Shown piece by piece: positions 45,901 to 56,279 of a stretch of 64,000 bases of DNA; within the stretch, counting starts at the first letter, position 1; every line of letters begins with the position of its first letter. The notes beneath the pieces are model-generated. The model saw only the letters and a list, made by a program, of their open reading frames with translations. It did no database searches and had not been told where the DNA came from. The translations under genes and the position numbers were made by a program. The DNA comes from Zygnema cylindricum (taxonomy: Eukaryota; Streptophyta; Zygnematophyceae; Zygnematales; Zygnemataceae), in contig JBBHKE010003399.1 of the NCBI GenBank assembly GCA_037447655.1, positions 1 to 64,000 of the forward strand, read 5' to 3'.

Positions 45901-45951
45901 TTTTGCGATTCTATATTGATTTTTGCAGTTATTGTACAATCGACAGTTTAA
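42934..45951 (+). CDS. Type I membrane protein with PAN/Apple-like ectodomain, four exons
   Basis: Exon 1 (42934-43000) starts MGDLRSMVLTALFVVTLISG, a signal peptide, and ends at GGG/GTAAGTG. Exon 2 (44262-44516), after CCCAG, encodes a cysteine-rich ectodomain (SCPLLLDSY, ECRDKCTPDCNCTAYQFYY, YTCFIYN) resembling a PAN/Apple fold, with two N-glycosylation sites (NYT, NCT). Exon 3 (45355-45495), after CCCCAG, encodes IAIIGGVVGGVAFLLLIGG and a phenylalanine run, a transmembrane helix, then RKKKE and a short cytoplasmic tail. Exon 4 (45929-45951), after TTTTTGCAG, ends VIVQSTV-stop. All three introns are phase 1 and the sum of exons is 486 nt, 162 codons with the stop, with no internal stop. Role unknown; receptor or adhesion molecule is an inference. 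Compared with the copy at 19292, the last exon has a small indel that shortens and changes the tail. Confidence 0.7.
43001..44255. repeat. Intron 1 with purine- and pyrimidine-rich tracts
   Basis: GGGGAGA-type repeats at 43008-43260 and TCCC/CTCT repeats at 43640-44255 fill most of intron 1. The purine-rich and the pyrimidine-rich halves lie on the same strand and could pair with each other. Confidence 0.8.
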
Positions 45952-46730
45952 GAGTACATCGCAAAAAACCTCTCAATTGCATATGTTTTACAAACTAATT
46001 CCAAGAGAATGTTGGGGGTGAATAAAATTATCTTATGTGAATTGTTGTTGGAATAACATGAAAGGATGTATAAAATTGATCTTTTCATTTAGAACCTTTT
46101 TGACAAATGATTGCAATGACCATAATAGTATAGAGTAGGCTTATCATGTTTCTTTTCATATTTTCTAGTTTGTTATTTTAATGTAAGCTACAGTGAAACA
46201 AGTGAAGCAATATAGAGTTGCTCTTGGGTACATTGTGAAACGGCGTCTCAGTTTTGTTGAGCGCCTGAAAATAAGATTTGTGTTTTAGTGTCGGTTTTAG
46301 AAAATCAGTGCGTCTATGTTTGCTGTGCATCTGTTCGGTTTAGCTCCGTCCGTTGGTACTTTATGTAGTTTACTACGCTGGTTATTTATGTAGTTTTTTA
46401 CGCTGGTACTTTATGTAGTTTCGTACGCTGGTACTTTATGTAGTTTGCAGCTTTGAGTTCATTCGCTCGTCCGTAGTACTTTTGTAATATGTGCGTTCAC
46501 TTTGTAATGAACGTTTTCGTTTAGGGAGGGCAATAAATTAATCAATTATGTGGGAAAAAAATTCCGTTGAAATATAACAGTCTCTTGTTGGAGGGTTCTT
46601 CTCGTGTGTTTGCTCCGTCTTTTGCTTCGTCATTTCTGTTCTTTGTTTGTCGTTATCGTTCGATCTTTCATTACACGTGTCACTTTTAAATTTGTTTACT
46701 TAACACGAGTAAAAAGGACAATTCGTGATG
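45952..46730. other. 3' flank of the membrane-protein gene, possible LTR-like DNA
   Basis: The first 190 bp resemble the flank at 19342. From about 46200 the DNA has GTACTTT/CGTT-rich composition like the LTRs elsewhere in the window, but I could not define ends. Confidence 0.35.
46355..46454. repeat. 25-bp tandem repeat, four copies
   Basis: GGTACTTTATGTAGTTT followed by a variable 8-base end (ACTACGCT, TTTACGCT-like, CGTACGCT, GCAGCTTT) repeats four times without gaps. Confidence 0.85.
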
Positions 46731-46734
46731 AGAG

Positions 46735-47035
46735 ACACAGAGGGAAGGAGGGAGGGGGGGAGGAAAAGAGAAGGGGAGAGAGTGAGAGTGAGAGAGAGCA
46801 AGAGGGAAGGTGGGAGGGAGAGAGGGCAAAAGGGAGAGAGGGAGGGGGGAAAGGGAGGGTGGGAAGGAGAAAGGGATAGCAAGGGAGAGGGAGAGATGGA
46901 GAGGTAGAGGAAGAGAGAGAGGCATGGAGAGAAAGGGAGAGGGGATGGAGAGGGATAGTGAGGGGAGGGAGGGACGGAGGGAGGGAGGAGAGTGAGAAGG
47001 GAGGGAGAGGGGAGGGAGAGAGAGAGAGAGAAAAG
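46735..47035. repeat. GA-rich low-complexity tract
   Basis: Purine-only GGGAGG/GAGAGA repeats on the plus strand; open frames in all phases are artefacts. Confidence 0.9.
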
Positions 47036-47229
47036 AAAACAAACAAATAACAACAATTATAATATAATAACGTTCTCATGATGTAAGAGAAAAACAAATA
47101 ATCATAAATCTACATGACTCTTACAAGCTCCAAGAAAAAATCATAATTATAAAAATGAATAAAAATAATGTTAAAAAAACAAATAAAATTGAAAAAGGAG
47201 GGGGTGAAGAGAAGGAGCACAAAACTACA

Positions 47230-47517
47230 AGTTAGACAAATCGTTGACCAACAAGTCCTCCTCGCACCTCGTTGTTCCAATGACTCGAAGTACATCACCA
47301 TCTACATAAACTTTTAAAGTGAATGCTTCGCGAATGAACATCCAACGGTCTATGTTACCTCCTAGACCTTTGGAGCATATTGGCAAGATTCTTGTAATCT
47401 TGTTCGCCGACAAAAACAAAATAAGAGGTACGGCGTAGTACGGAGAGGTACGGCGTAGTACGGAGAGGTCCGGAATTCTACAAACAACCTCACTTTTTGT
47501 CCTATGGAACGTCACCC
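47230..47517 (-). mobile_element. Harbinger MITE fragment, unoccupied relative of the outer MITE
   Basis: Right end GGAACGTCACCC at 47517 with TAA after it. Read in reverse it matches the left arm of the outer MITE, then crosses CTCTTATTTTGTTTTTGTCGG, where the 7.2-kb element sits in the other copy, and continues with CTTGCCAATATGCTCCAAAG. It is truncated near 47240. Contains a 20-bp direct repeat GTACGGCGTAGTACGGAGAG (twice, 47430-47470). Confidence 0.75.
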
Positions 47518-47520
47518 TAA

Positions 47521-48284
47521 GTTAAAAGCCAACATGTTCTCTCAAGGTGGAGCTCACTTAAAATGAGAAAGTGATTGCGCGCAACAATTATTTTTGTTAC
47601 TGTAAACCTTGGCCTACCGTGTGAATTGTTGTTTTTTTATGACGGTCAATATTTGCAAGCGCGACACTTTTTTAAACGGTTGTCACAGTATTTTGCATGT
47701 CAAATTTGTTCGATGGATTGACCGTAAAATCTTGACTCAACGGTACATAACTTGTACTTATATGTACTTAAAATGTACGATTTCTGACATGCTGACGCGA
47801 GTGACTACGCGCACCAAAAATTATCACTAGGATTTCCCAAAATGAACAATGGGCAATCGAATGTGACGTTTCGTTGTCGTTCTTGGAGCATATTGTTTTT
47901 ATAGTGTCTTTTCACGTTCGTACTTGGCGATGTGGCTATGTCGACCTCCTTTGAGGTAACCCGCAAGCTGAAAAATTGAAAGGTTCAGTCAAATCAGAAT
48001 CAGATCAAAGCGAACCAGCCAACCTAAATGAAAGAAATAAAAAAAGTGATAGAATCGTTCCAAAATTAGGTTTTTTGTTTCAAAAACTTGAACCGCCAAA
48101 CCCTAACTCTGTGTTTTAGGCCGCTTAGGGCATTTTTTAGGTTTCTTGCATAAAAAATGAACATCCAGGCTTTCCGTACACAAATTAAACTGAATGTAAC
48201 GAAACGTAGAAAAAAGGTTTTGGTTCCTAGTTCCAGGTGGGAACTACGCTCTCTTCGCTTTCATTTTTTTGCTATTTTCACCGT
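47521..48284. other. No gene recognised; dispersed repeat piece
   Basis: 47855-47975 is the counterpart of 33085-33200. The rest shows short frames only. Confidence 0.45.
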
Positions 48285-48289
48285 CTTGT

Positions 48290-48809
48290 TATTGAAAGTG
48301 TTAATCTCTCTCTTATAGCTTATGTCTAAATTCACATCCTTTATAGTCATAAACGCCACTATAGAAGTACACTTACTTTATTGTACTTTATTTTGTCGCT
48401 ATGAACTTCTTAGTGGAATGTATGTACCTTTTGTAGTATAGAAAGATACTTAGTGGAACGCTTAGTGGTTTGTACATACCTGTTGTAGTGAAGAAAGGAT
48501 TCTCATTGGAATCACCTTAGTCAATAAAATAAAACAATAGATTTCTTTTTGACTTGACTAGATCTACCCATGTTAGTTACGTCATAGTCCTAGATCTACC
48601 TTGAACCGACGTTTCACTTCGCGGTTCTATTAAAGTCACTTGTCTTACATGTATTTTTATCAATCACAAAAAGACATCTTGATCCCGCCTACTTTCCGTT
48701 GTTTGTCACCTATTTATTTCTTGTCTTTTGGCCATACTTGTTTTTTTGCCTCTACATATCATTCTTGTCTTTTCCTTATTTCTGGCCTTTGATGGCCTCT
48801 CCCGCTATA
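48290..48809 (+). mobile_element. Solo LTR, family B type, diverged
   Basis: 520 bp, TATTGAAAGTGTTAATC...CCCGCTATA, flanked by a perfect duplication CTTGT (48285-48289 and 48810-48814). It keeps the GGCCTTTGATGGCC motif of element B and an ATG 18 bases before the end (48792), reading MASPAI. Confidence 0.85.
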
Positions 48810-48814
48810 CTTGT

Positions 48815-49187
48815 TGTACCCTTTAAACGTTACCGTGCTCATTTCATGTACGGTAAACGTACAAGAGGTGCTAACTTCATTTCCGTAAAATTGGCGGTGG
48901 TTGTGCGCAAGGACGAAATACGAACCACAAAATGACAAATTATGTAGATCCGATGTACTTTTCATCACTGTTGAACGGTGGCCTTGAATCTAATTATTAC
49001 GAATTATTCGTACGATTGACAACTAAGTGGATTGTGCCCGTTTAAGCTAACATTTGAAAAACAATTTAACTTTTTCTCTCGCAACAAAAATTTGTACACG
49101 TGGAGTGTTCGGAAACCGTTTAATATCGCTAACACTCATTAAATCTACTTAATGAAAAAAAAAATGTCCAAACGCCACAGATCAAAG
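48815..49187. other. No feature recognised
   Basis: AT-rich spacer. Confidence 0.4.
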
Positions 49188-49722
49188 CATAGTTCAAAAG
49201 TAGGCATTTTTATGGTAGGCCTTTGGTAGGCGCACAAAACTTAGCACTAAACTCGCGTAGACTGTATGTGTGTGCATTGTGCACACTCCTGTACAAACGT
49301 ACAAATCTGACGTATGATCATAGTACAGCGCACGCCGACAGACGAAATTTTTTAGCGAAGTAAAAAACGCGGACGTTTAAAATTGCAGACACTAATATGA
49401 CAGATAGTCCTATCGTAAGTTGTGTTATGGGCTTTTCATGTGATCTTCTTAGATCGCTACTTTGTCAGCGACCGTCTGATCGTCCGTATCTGACGGTTTA
49501 AATAAAAAATACCTCAAAATTCACAGAAAAAAAAAATTTCCAAATGTTTTTCAAAATTTAGACATGACGTTTAATTCTCTTTCAATCGATGTGCATCTCA
49601 ACCCTGTTACTATTTTTTTTCATTTTTCGACCAATACAATATAGGTCTTAAGGGCATATTGTATGTTATGCGTACAATAGGCATATTGTATGGGCCTACT
49701 TTCACCTACTTTTGAACTATGG
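49188..49722. mobile_element. MITE with CATAGTTCAAAAGTAGG ends
   Basis: Perfect inverted ends CATAGTTCAAAAGTAGG and CCTACTTTTGAACTATG. The right two thirds match 32700-33015. It is longer than that copy by about 180 bp near the left end. Confidence 0.75.
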
Positions 49723-49730
49723 ATCAAAGA

Positions 49731-50674
49731 CACTTTCCCATGTAACCTAACTTTAGTCTTGGTACTTCGTTTTTTAGCAAGATTTTTCGTACTACTTCAG
49801 AGCGTTCCACAGTAACGCAGTTAAAATGTTACTTTGAAATTGTGACGGGTGTACACGCGGGTGTAATTTGTGACGGTTGTACACGACTTCAAAAATTGCT
49901 ACAATTGATGACGTTTACAAAATAGCGACCGTTGTAGGCGTGTAGTTTCGTGTGGCATTGTAGATGTTTACGGTTTGTGATATTTTGACGTCACACTCTG
50001 TATGATAACGTTGACGTCAATAAATTCAAATCCCTCCGCCATGGTTTTCAGATTTTGTTTTTTATCCTTTCTCACTCTATATGCCATCAATTTACGATCA
50101 AATACATCTAAAAGTAGTAATTATTAAAGATATTTCATTCGATACAATTTAAAATTATTTTCATTGCAAGTATTGTGAGATAGACGCGGTAGTGGGAGAA
50201 GGAGTGAGAAAGAGGCGCCTTCATGGACTTCACTTTTGTGGAATGGCGTCAGTTGCTCGAGATCCCTCCATGGCCTTTGCACGGAAAAAAAATCGTACAG
50301 GCTCGAAATGGAGAGTGGTTACTTTTATTTAGTACTTCGCGTTCTGCAAAATAAAAATCAAAAATCTTCGACGAGTGGGATAACCTTTGCCTATTTGTTT
50401 ATATTACTAAACTTTAGTTATAATCACCTCGCGTGGTGATTTGAGTAGAAGTTTGAAATTGAGCATGAGGGACGCAAAAGTGGGTCGAAACGCGTTTAAC
50501 AACAAATGACAGTATATTTGAAGTTTGAAGTTGACGCAAATTGTACTGTGGTAATTTCATTTTTTTGGTACTAATTTTCTTTTTTTGGTGCGGCTGCAGA
50601 TTTTTTCGTTGTGGGCTAAGTTTTGGAGGAAAATGACAAGAAAAAACCCTTACTTTGTTACATGGGAAAGTGCC
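49731..50674. mobile_element. Harbinger-type MITE with CACTTTCCCATGTAAC ends
   Basis: Perfect 16-bp inverted ends CACTTTCCCATGTAAC (49731) and GTTACATGGGAAAGTG (to 50672), followed by CCC and TAA. It is the reverse relative of 26424-27242, whose TTA duplications are clear. Contains an internal palindrome near 50422-50441. Confidence 0.75.
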
Positions 50675-51006
50675 CTAAGTTGCCCCTAGTGTATGTTTGA
50701 TTTTTTTGTTATGTATTTGTTATTTCATGTTTCACATGTGCGAAATGTTGAATGCCGTTGGAAAACGCTATCCTTAGATTCTTCGTCTTTTACGCTTTCA
50801 AAAAAACATATAGTATACATCCTATTTTTGCGTGATTAACTAACACCATACATATAGTGTTTCCAACTGTTCTCAACTTGATTTGTTGATTCTTTCACCG
50901 TTTAAAGATGCATGATTCGGTCTGACAAATTTCAAATATAGTTTGTTTGGTTTCTATCATAAGAAATTTGATTTAAATAGGTGTAAAAACATTTGATATG
51001 ATAAAG

Positions 51007-51410
51007 TAATGTTGTGTATCGGGTAAAGAATTATATCGATAAATTTGATATTTGATATTAGATATGTGGAATATCGAACGGTCAAAGGGCTCGATATATT
51101 GCTCTTGGACAAACAAAATTTATCGTGATTTATTTGGTAAGAGGCGGGTGTCCGTACATAAATAATACGGTAAAGCGTACGGTCACTAGCACAGTATATC
51201 GTACGGCAAATCGTAAGGAATAACCACCTTCCCTCCCCACTAAGCGCGCGCCACGCGGGTGTGGGGGGCTTTTGGATTTTATTTGACATAACACCACTAA
51301 GATATATCTCGATTAAAAATTATCGTGACATCGGCCAACATATCGTAAAAAATATCGCGATGTTAAAATCCTCGATATATTGAAGTGATACATCTAAAAT
51401 TTTGTATCCT
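51007..51410. mobile_element. hAT-type MITE, right end truncated
   Basis: Left end TAATGTTGTGTATCGGG, interior TCGATATATTG, GTACGG, CCACTAAGCGCGCGCC like the copy at 28070. No right terminus found. Confidence 0.55.
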
Positions 51411-51529
51411 CCATAGGCCCACAGAATATCCAAAAAATATAAGACATCTAAGATAATGCTTGCCATTTTGAATTCCTACTAAATAAGTGTCACCACTCTT
51501 ATAATACAAATACTTTTAACACCCTCACC

Positions 51530-52088
51530 CTTCTGAGGGCCAGACTTCCGTGAGTCGACTGCAAAAAGAATCAATGAATTTGGTCACCTGAGCAGTAAAT
51601 TATTAATGGTCAAATATGACATTTATAAATACAAGGTCTCTTACAAAGAGGCGACTAAATTTCACTAAGTCTTAATCTGCCTACACACAACTGCCTACTA
51701 CGAAACCTTAGACCAATAGAAAGAATGTATAGTTGAATAAGGTACAGTGGCCGATGTACTTTTTGTACGACCTTTGTACAACATGGCCTTTCATGTGACG
51801 CTTATCAGATTAGGAGCCATGGTTCCTCCTCCCATCTTCTGTACTGTCCAATCATATGTTGTCAGGTGGCATCTCTTGACAGTTTCTTTGAAAGCAGCCA
51901 AAAAGTCCATTCTTGTATAACGGCTGCATCGACGAGCGTCCAATCAAATATGTTTACATTGTTGCGATTCACGTCCATGCATGACGTCACACGTCGTAAG
52001 TTCACAAGCGTCTCTTCGTCAGTTTGTTCTGTTAAATGAATTAGCCGCCACGTCGTTTTTTAATACAATATTACACCCAGTGTCTGTG
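51530..52088 (-). mobile_element. Old C-family LTR, first half (interrupted)
   Basis: Diverged match to the C-family LTR (CTCTTACAAAGAGG, CTAAGTCTTAA, GGTACAGTGGCCGATGT, GTGACGCTTATCAG, GTTCTGTTAAATGAATTAG, TTACACCC). It breaks at 52088, where element C begins, and resumes at 58289. Confidence 0.6.
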
Positions 52089-52563
52089 TGCAATTTAATG
52101 TCCTCCATTGTATCACATAATTTTGGAAGCCTCTAGGTAGCTTTTGACTAACCCACTTTCAACCACGGCTACGTATGCTCAAGCACACAAGCTAACAATT
52201 TGACTACACACCTGTGAAGTGTGCACTCCCTTGAGTTCGTACCAAAAAGAATCACAGAAAACGACCAACCAACACATGAATTATAAAGCGGCAAAGATGC
52301 CAGTTTCTATACAAGCTCTTTGGGAGAGAGGCAGCTACTACTAAATTCTCTAAGGACTAAACCTCTCTCATAACCTCCATCTACTAAAGTATGAACCAAT
52401 CATAGGATTGTATAGTACAAAAAGGTACTATGGCCGGTGTCTTTTCTGTACGGCCTGTGTATGATAAGGCTATTGGGTGGACGCCTGTCTCCTTTAGAAT
52501 CATTCTTATGTTCCCCGGGATTCATTCGTCCTAATGTCATCTAGCCACGTGGTCAGAACTGAT
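52089..52563 (-). repeat. Truncated 3' LTR of element C copy 1
   Basis: Matches 57294-57756 throughout, including ATGGAGGACATT 20 bases before its end. Its upstream half, including the tRNA-like module, is missing because of the deletion. Confidence 0.85.
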
Positions 52564-52572
52564 CTGGATACA

Positions 52573-53427
52573 TCATAGACCGGTGAGAAACTCATCTAGT
52601 TTTTTATTCCATTGGCGAGGAGTCTGCTTCTGTCCACATAAAGACTTTATGAGCATGCAAACTTTGCTTTCTTCTCTTTCTTCCACAAACCCCTCTGGTT
52701 GCCGCATGAAGATTTTTTCCTTTAACTCACCATTGAGGAATGCGGTTTTAATGTCCATCTGGTGTTTCTCCGTGTCTTTCGCGAGATTGAGGAGACTCTC
52801 TACTGATGGGAACCGAACAACTAGAGTAAAAGTCTCCCTATACTCAATCCCTCCCTTTTAAATGAACCCCTTTGCTACCAACCGAGCCTTATATCTTTCA
52901 ATGGTATTATCTGGGCTCAATTTTAGTTTAAACACCCATTTGCACCCAATCAATTTTCTGTCCGGAGGATAGTCCACTAGTTCGCAGGTCTTTGCTTCAA
53001 TGATGGAGGCCATCTCATCATTTATGGCTCTAGCCCATCTGTCTTTCTCCGGACTGTTCATTGCCTCCAAGTATGACTGAGGCTCATTAAGGTGAGATAG
53101 CTTAGTTACCTTATGAGCGGCCTGTTTTTCCTGTATCCTTTTGCTGTTTCTTTGCCCTCTCTCGAAATCCAAAGTTGGAATGGAGGGAAGTCTCAAATTT
53201 CTCCTCATTGTCTCATCGGCTCCCCTATCCATGGTAACCGGTTCCTGTTCCTCCACCTGTGTCTCTTCGGAGGGCGTAGAAGTATGTGGAGCTTCCGGTT
53301 TATCTCCTCTTTCTTGGGTCTCCCTTGAATATGCAATGACTGTTTTGCTCATGTCTTTTTTGGCGAAGACTAAGTTGTCCTCACTCTTGGACTCAAAACT
53401 GATTTTTATCTTCTTGGTATATTTCAA
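52573..53427 (-). pseudogene. Element C linker and reverse transcriptase, truncated
   Basis: 53427-52858 has an acidic linker, then [48 protein letters not shown] and a TAA stop. The frame continues EYRETFT and LNLAKDTEKHQMDIKTAFLN. 52758-52573 has LNGELKEKIFMRQPEGFVE and QKQTPRQWNKKLDEFL. The YVDD motif, RNase H and purine tract are absent. Confidence 0.85.
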
Positions 53428-53648
53428 GGGAACTTTTCAAAAAATTTCTTTATCCATGACAAGTCGGTGTTTTACCACAATATCGTCTTGTTTCGCTAAA
53501 TCATAGAATCTATATCCCTTGACATCCTCATCGTATCCCACAAATATTTAGGTTTTCCCTAAACATCTAGTTTCCAGTTTTTCATATCCGGATCCAAACT
53601 GTTGACTTGACTGCAGAATACTTTCAGGTGAGAGATATCTGGATTCTT

Positions 53649-54330
53649 TCAAACCCATCTCTCATATGGTGTCATTCCTTTCACGGTTGAGGTAAGGACT
53701 CTATTTTTAATGTATTTAGCATTATTCATGGCTTTTGCCCAAAGCCTTTTTCCTATCTTCTTGTCGGCCAACATACTCGATACACCATCTCCTAGAGTCC
53801 GATTAAACCTCTCAACTAACCCATTTTGTTCTGGATTATACGATACAATTTTCTGATGCTGAACTCCTTCATCCCTCAAGTATTCCTCAAACTGGTTAGA
53901 AGTATACTCTCCCCCATTATCACTCCGTATTCTCTTAATGGGGGTTCCGTGCAACTTCTCACTCCAGGCTTTATATTCATCAAAGTAAATTGGTGTTTTA
54001 GACTTATTTTTTAGGAAGTAGACTCTAGAGTATTTGGACCAATCATTAATCATTGTTAGCATAAATTTATTCACTCCAACGGAGGGTACTTTTGCTGGTC
54101 CTTAGATATTTGTGTTAACTAGATCTAGTACTTTCTCACCCCTATATGTCGCGGCTTTGGGAAAGGGAAGTCTGTGAGCCTTACCTTGGGCACAGCCACT
54201 ACAATCATCCACCACTTCATTATCCCCAAACTGGATGCCTTCTACTACACCAAGCTTTTTCATTTCCCTCAGCCTAACAAAATGCACATGCCCCAACCGC
54301 TTATTCCAAATCATCAACTTTGTCGTGCAT
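53649..54330 (-). pseudogene. Element C pre-integrase and integrase
   Basis: MIWNKRLGHVHFVRLREMKK and CSGCAQGKAHRLPFPK form the pre-integrase zinc region. In the core, the first acidic residue of the usual HTDxCGP motif is Asn and the motif has a stop (LVNTNI-stop-GPAKV). The second (RSDNGGEY) and third (PEQNGLVERFN) are kept. The domain ends at YERWV near 53649. Confidence 0.85.
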
Positions 54331-55835
54331 GAGAGGCAAGCAAGCAAACATGCATCAGAATCAGCAAAGTCATGCTCACAAACATAAACAACAATTAAAA
54401 TAAACATGGAAAGTCTTAAAATATATACACCATGAGAAGGAACATAAATGAAAATGACCCAAAGAGAGAAGGGGAAGAATACTCCCCTAAAGTGAAGTGG
54501 ACCCAATAATTGCTAAGCCAGGAGGTAGCCACTAGGCTCTCTGGTCTTTATCACATTCCCTACAAGAGTTATTTCGTTACGACAGCAAAGCAAGAAATAT
54601 TCCAACCGGAACAAGGGAAAATCCAAATCCGATCAAAAATACACTCCTTTCAAGCCAACCGAAATACAAACAAGACACAAACACACAACCTAACCGTCAA
54701 GCTGCCCGAGGGAGGCACAACAAGGTACGGATGTGCTCCCCCACGATCTCCTATCCCACACTTCCACCCAAAGACAAACTTTGGAGGGAAACCTTCTGGA
54801 CGTGGCCTTAGGCCGTGTGGATTAAAAACGAGGGCAGAAAAACAAGGAGAATATTCTTACTCTATCTAGCCTCTACAGCTAGCTAGCAAGGAGAAGAAAG
54901 ACACGTGGGCAATCTCTGAGAGAGAGAGCAAGAGAAAAGCTCCGCTGCCAAGAGAAAATACTTGTCCAAAAGCTAAATTCTCTAAGTCTGAGAATTAGGC
55001 TAAGTAAGAGCTACGCTAGGCCTAAACAAAAATAGCCTACGTCTAGTCTACTTCACATGCATGAAACTACTTAAAATGTTGGCTAATAGGCGGCCAACAT
55101 CGTCTGCCGTACGCCTGACAAAATCCACCGTGCGAGGGTAAAAACCCTCCCTAACTACATGTGCGCGAACCTACATGGGTTCGCGACTTAAATATATAAA
55201 TAGTGTATCGAAGCGTCGCCCTGGAATCGCGATTCGCCTCCAAACGATTCTCCACGAACATATTTCGAAATCGCGTGCATACGCACAAATCGAAGCATAC
55301 CGCACGAAATAAAAGGTCTAGCATGAAATACTCGAAATCGCGTCACGTCGCCCAAACGATGTTTCGCGTCCAACTATGAAAATCGTGTCCCTACGCACGA
55401 AATGAAACATATCGCACGAAATTAGTACTATTGAATGAAACCAAAACTATGAATCGGAATTAAATCACACGTGCGAACGAAACGTATATATGCTTGCGAA
55501 AATCGTGCGTGCATGCATTAAATCGTGTTGCATGCATGAAATCGCGTGTGCATGCATAATATCGCGCGCGCGTGCCCAAAACCGTGCGTGCGTGCAAAAT
55601 ACTGTGCGTGCATGCAAAAATTCGCGCGTGCGTAAGAGATACTGCGCGTGCATGCAAAAAACCGCGCGTGCGTGAGAAATAGTGCGCGCACGCGAGAAAT
55701 ACCGCGCGTGCATGCAAAATACTGCGCGTGCGTGCATTATATCGTGCGCGCACGCCGAATATCGCGCGTGCAGCCATCATATCGTGCGCGCGTGCAACCG
55801 ACACGATGCGGCACGACAACTTTGGGACACCAACA
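54331..55835. other. Insertion inside element C, with candidate LTR and minisatellite
   Basis: Copia protein homology stops at FKLNLS (about 55870) and resumes at IWNKRLGH (about 54325). The DNA between is unrelated to copia proteins. 55077-55835 has TGTTGG...CCAACA ends and a TATA-like AAATATATAAATAG, so it may be an LTR, but no target duplication was found. An 8-bp stem CGCGAACC/GGTTCGCG lies at about 55164-55185. Confidence 0.4.
55480..55800. repeat. 21-bp minisatellite of alternating purine-pyrimidine
   Basis: About 14 units of the form GCGCGTGCATGCAAAATACT with variants (CGTGCGTG, GCGCACGC). The unit is mostly 21 bp, so a minus-strand frame stays open with 7-residue repeats of the HARAVF/THARIF kind; I see this as a consequence of unit length. 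More diverged units continue to about 55230. Confidence 0.85.
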
Positions 55836-55869
55836 TAGTTATCATTATTCTTCTCATTACTCAAGTTAA

Positions 55870-56225
55870 GCTTAAACATTCCTTGGCTACCCTTATGTGC
55901 CGTGAAGTAGACTTCATCCCCATACTTAGCTGTAAAGACATCCTTTCTAGTGCAGGTATCAAACTCTTTGTCATCTAATACAGATGTAGAGACAAATTTT
56001 TTACTCAGCTGAAGGTGAGTATAGAAGTCTTACCCTCCACTAAGACTTTCAAATTTTCCGAGCCCCTTAGATTTGTAGTAAATACTCTCCCATCCCTATC
56101 GCCTATCTCTACAGTGGGAATCTTTTTTAGCTTGGTAAAGAGGTGCTTGTCACACACATATGCATGGATGCACCTGAGTCGAAGATCCATCCTTATTGTG
56201 GAGCTTCTAGAATGGCTCTGAGAGC
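55870..56225 (-). pseudogene. Element C protease
   Basis: In one frame the DNA after 56200 gives the motif WIFDSGASMHMC, the copia aspartic protease active site, then KIPTVEIGDRDGRVFTTN in another frame and FTAKYGDEVYFTAHKGSQG before the insertion. Frameshifted. Confidence 0.75.
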
Positions 56226-56279
56226 ACACATCTGTTTTTGAGGGATCTCTTTCTCCTCCAGATTCTCATCAAGAACGAT

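Noticed and set aside
46200-46720. Another solo LTR
   Set aside because: LTR-like composition, but no TG...CA/TA ends with target duplication could be found.
55460-55879. Minus-strand frame with HARAVF-type repeats as a structural protein
   Set aside because: Arises from the 21-bp minisatellite period, which is a multiple of three.
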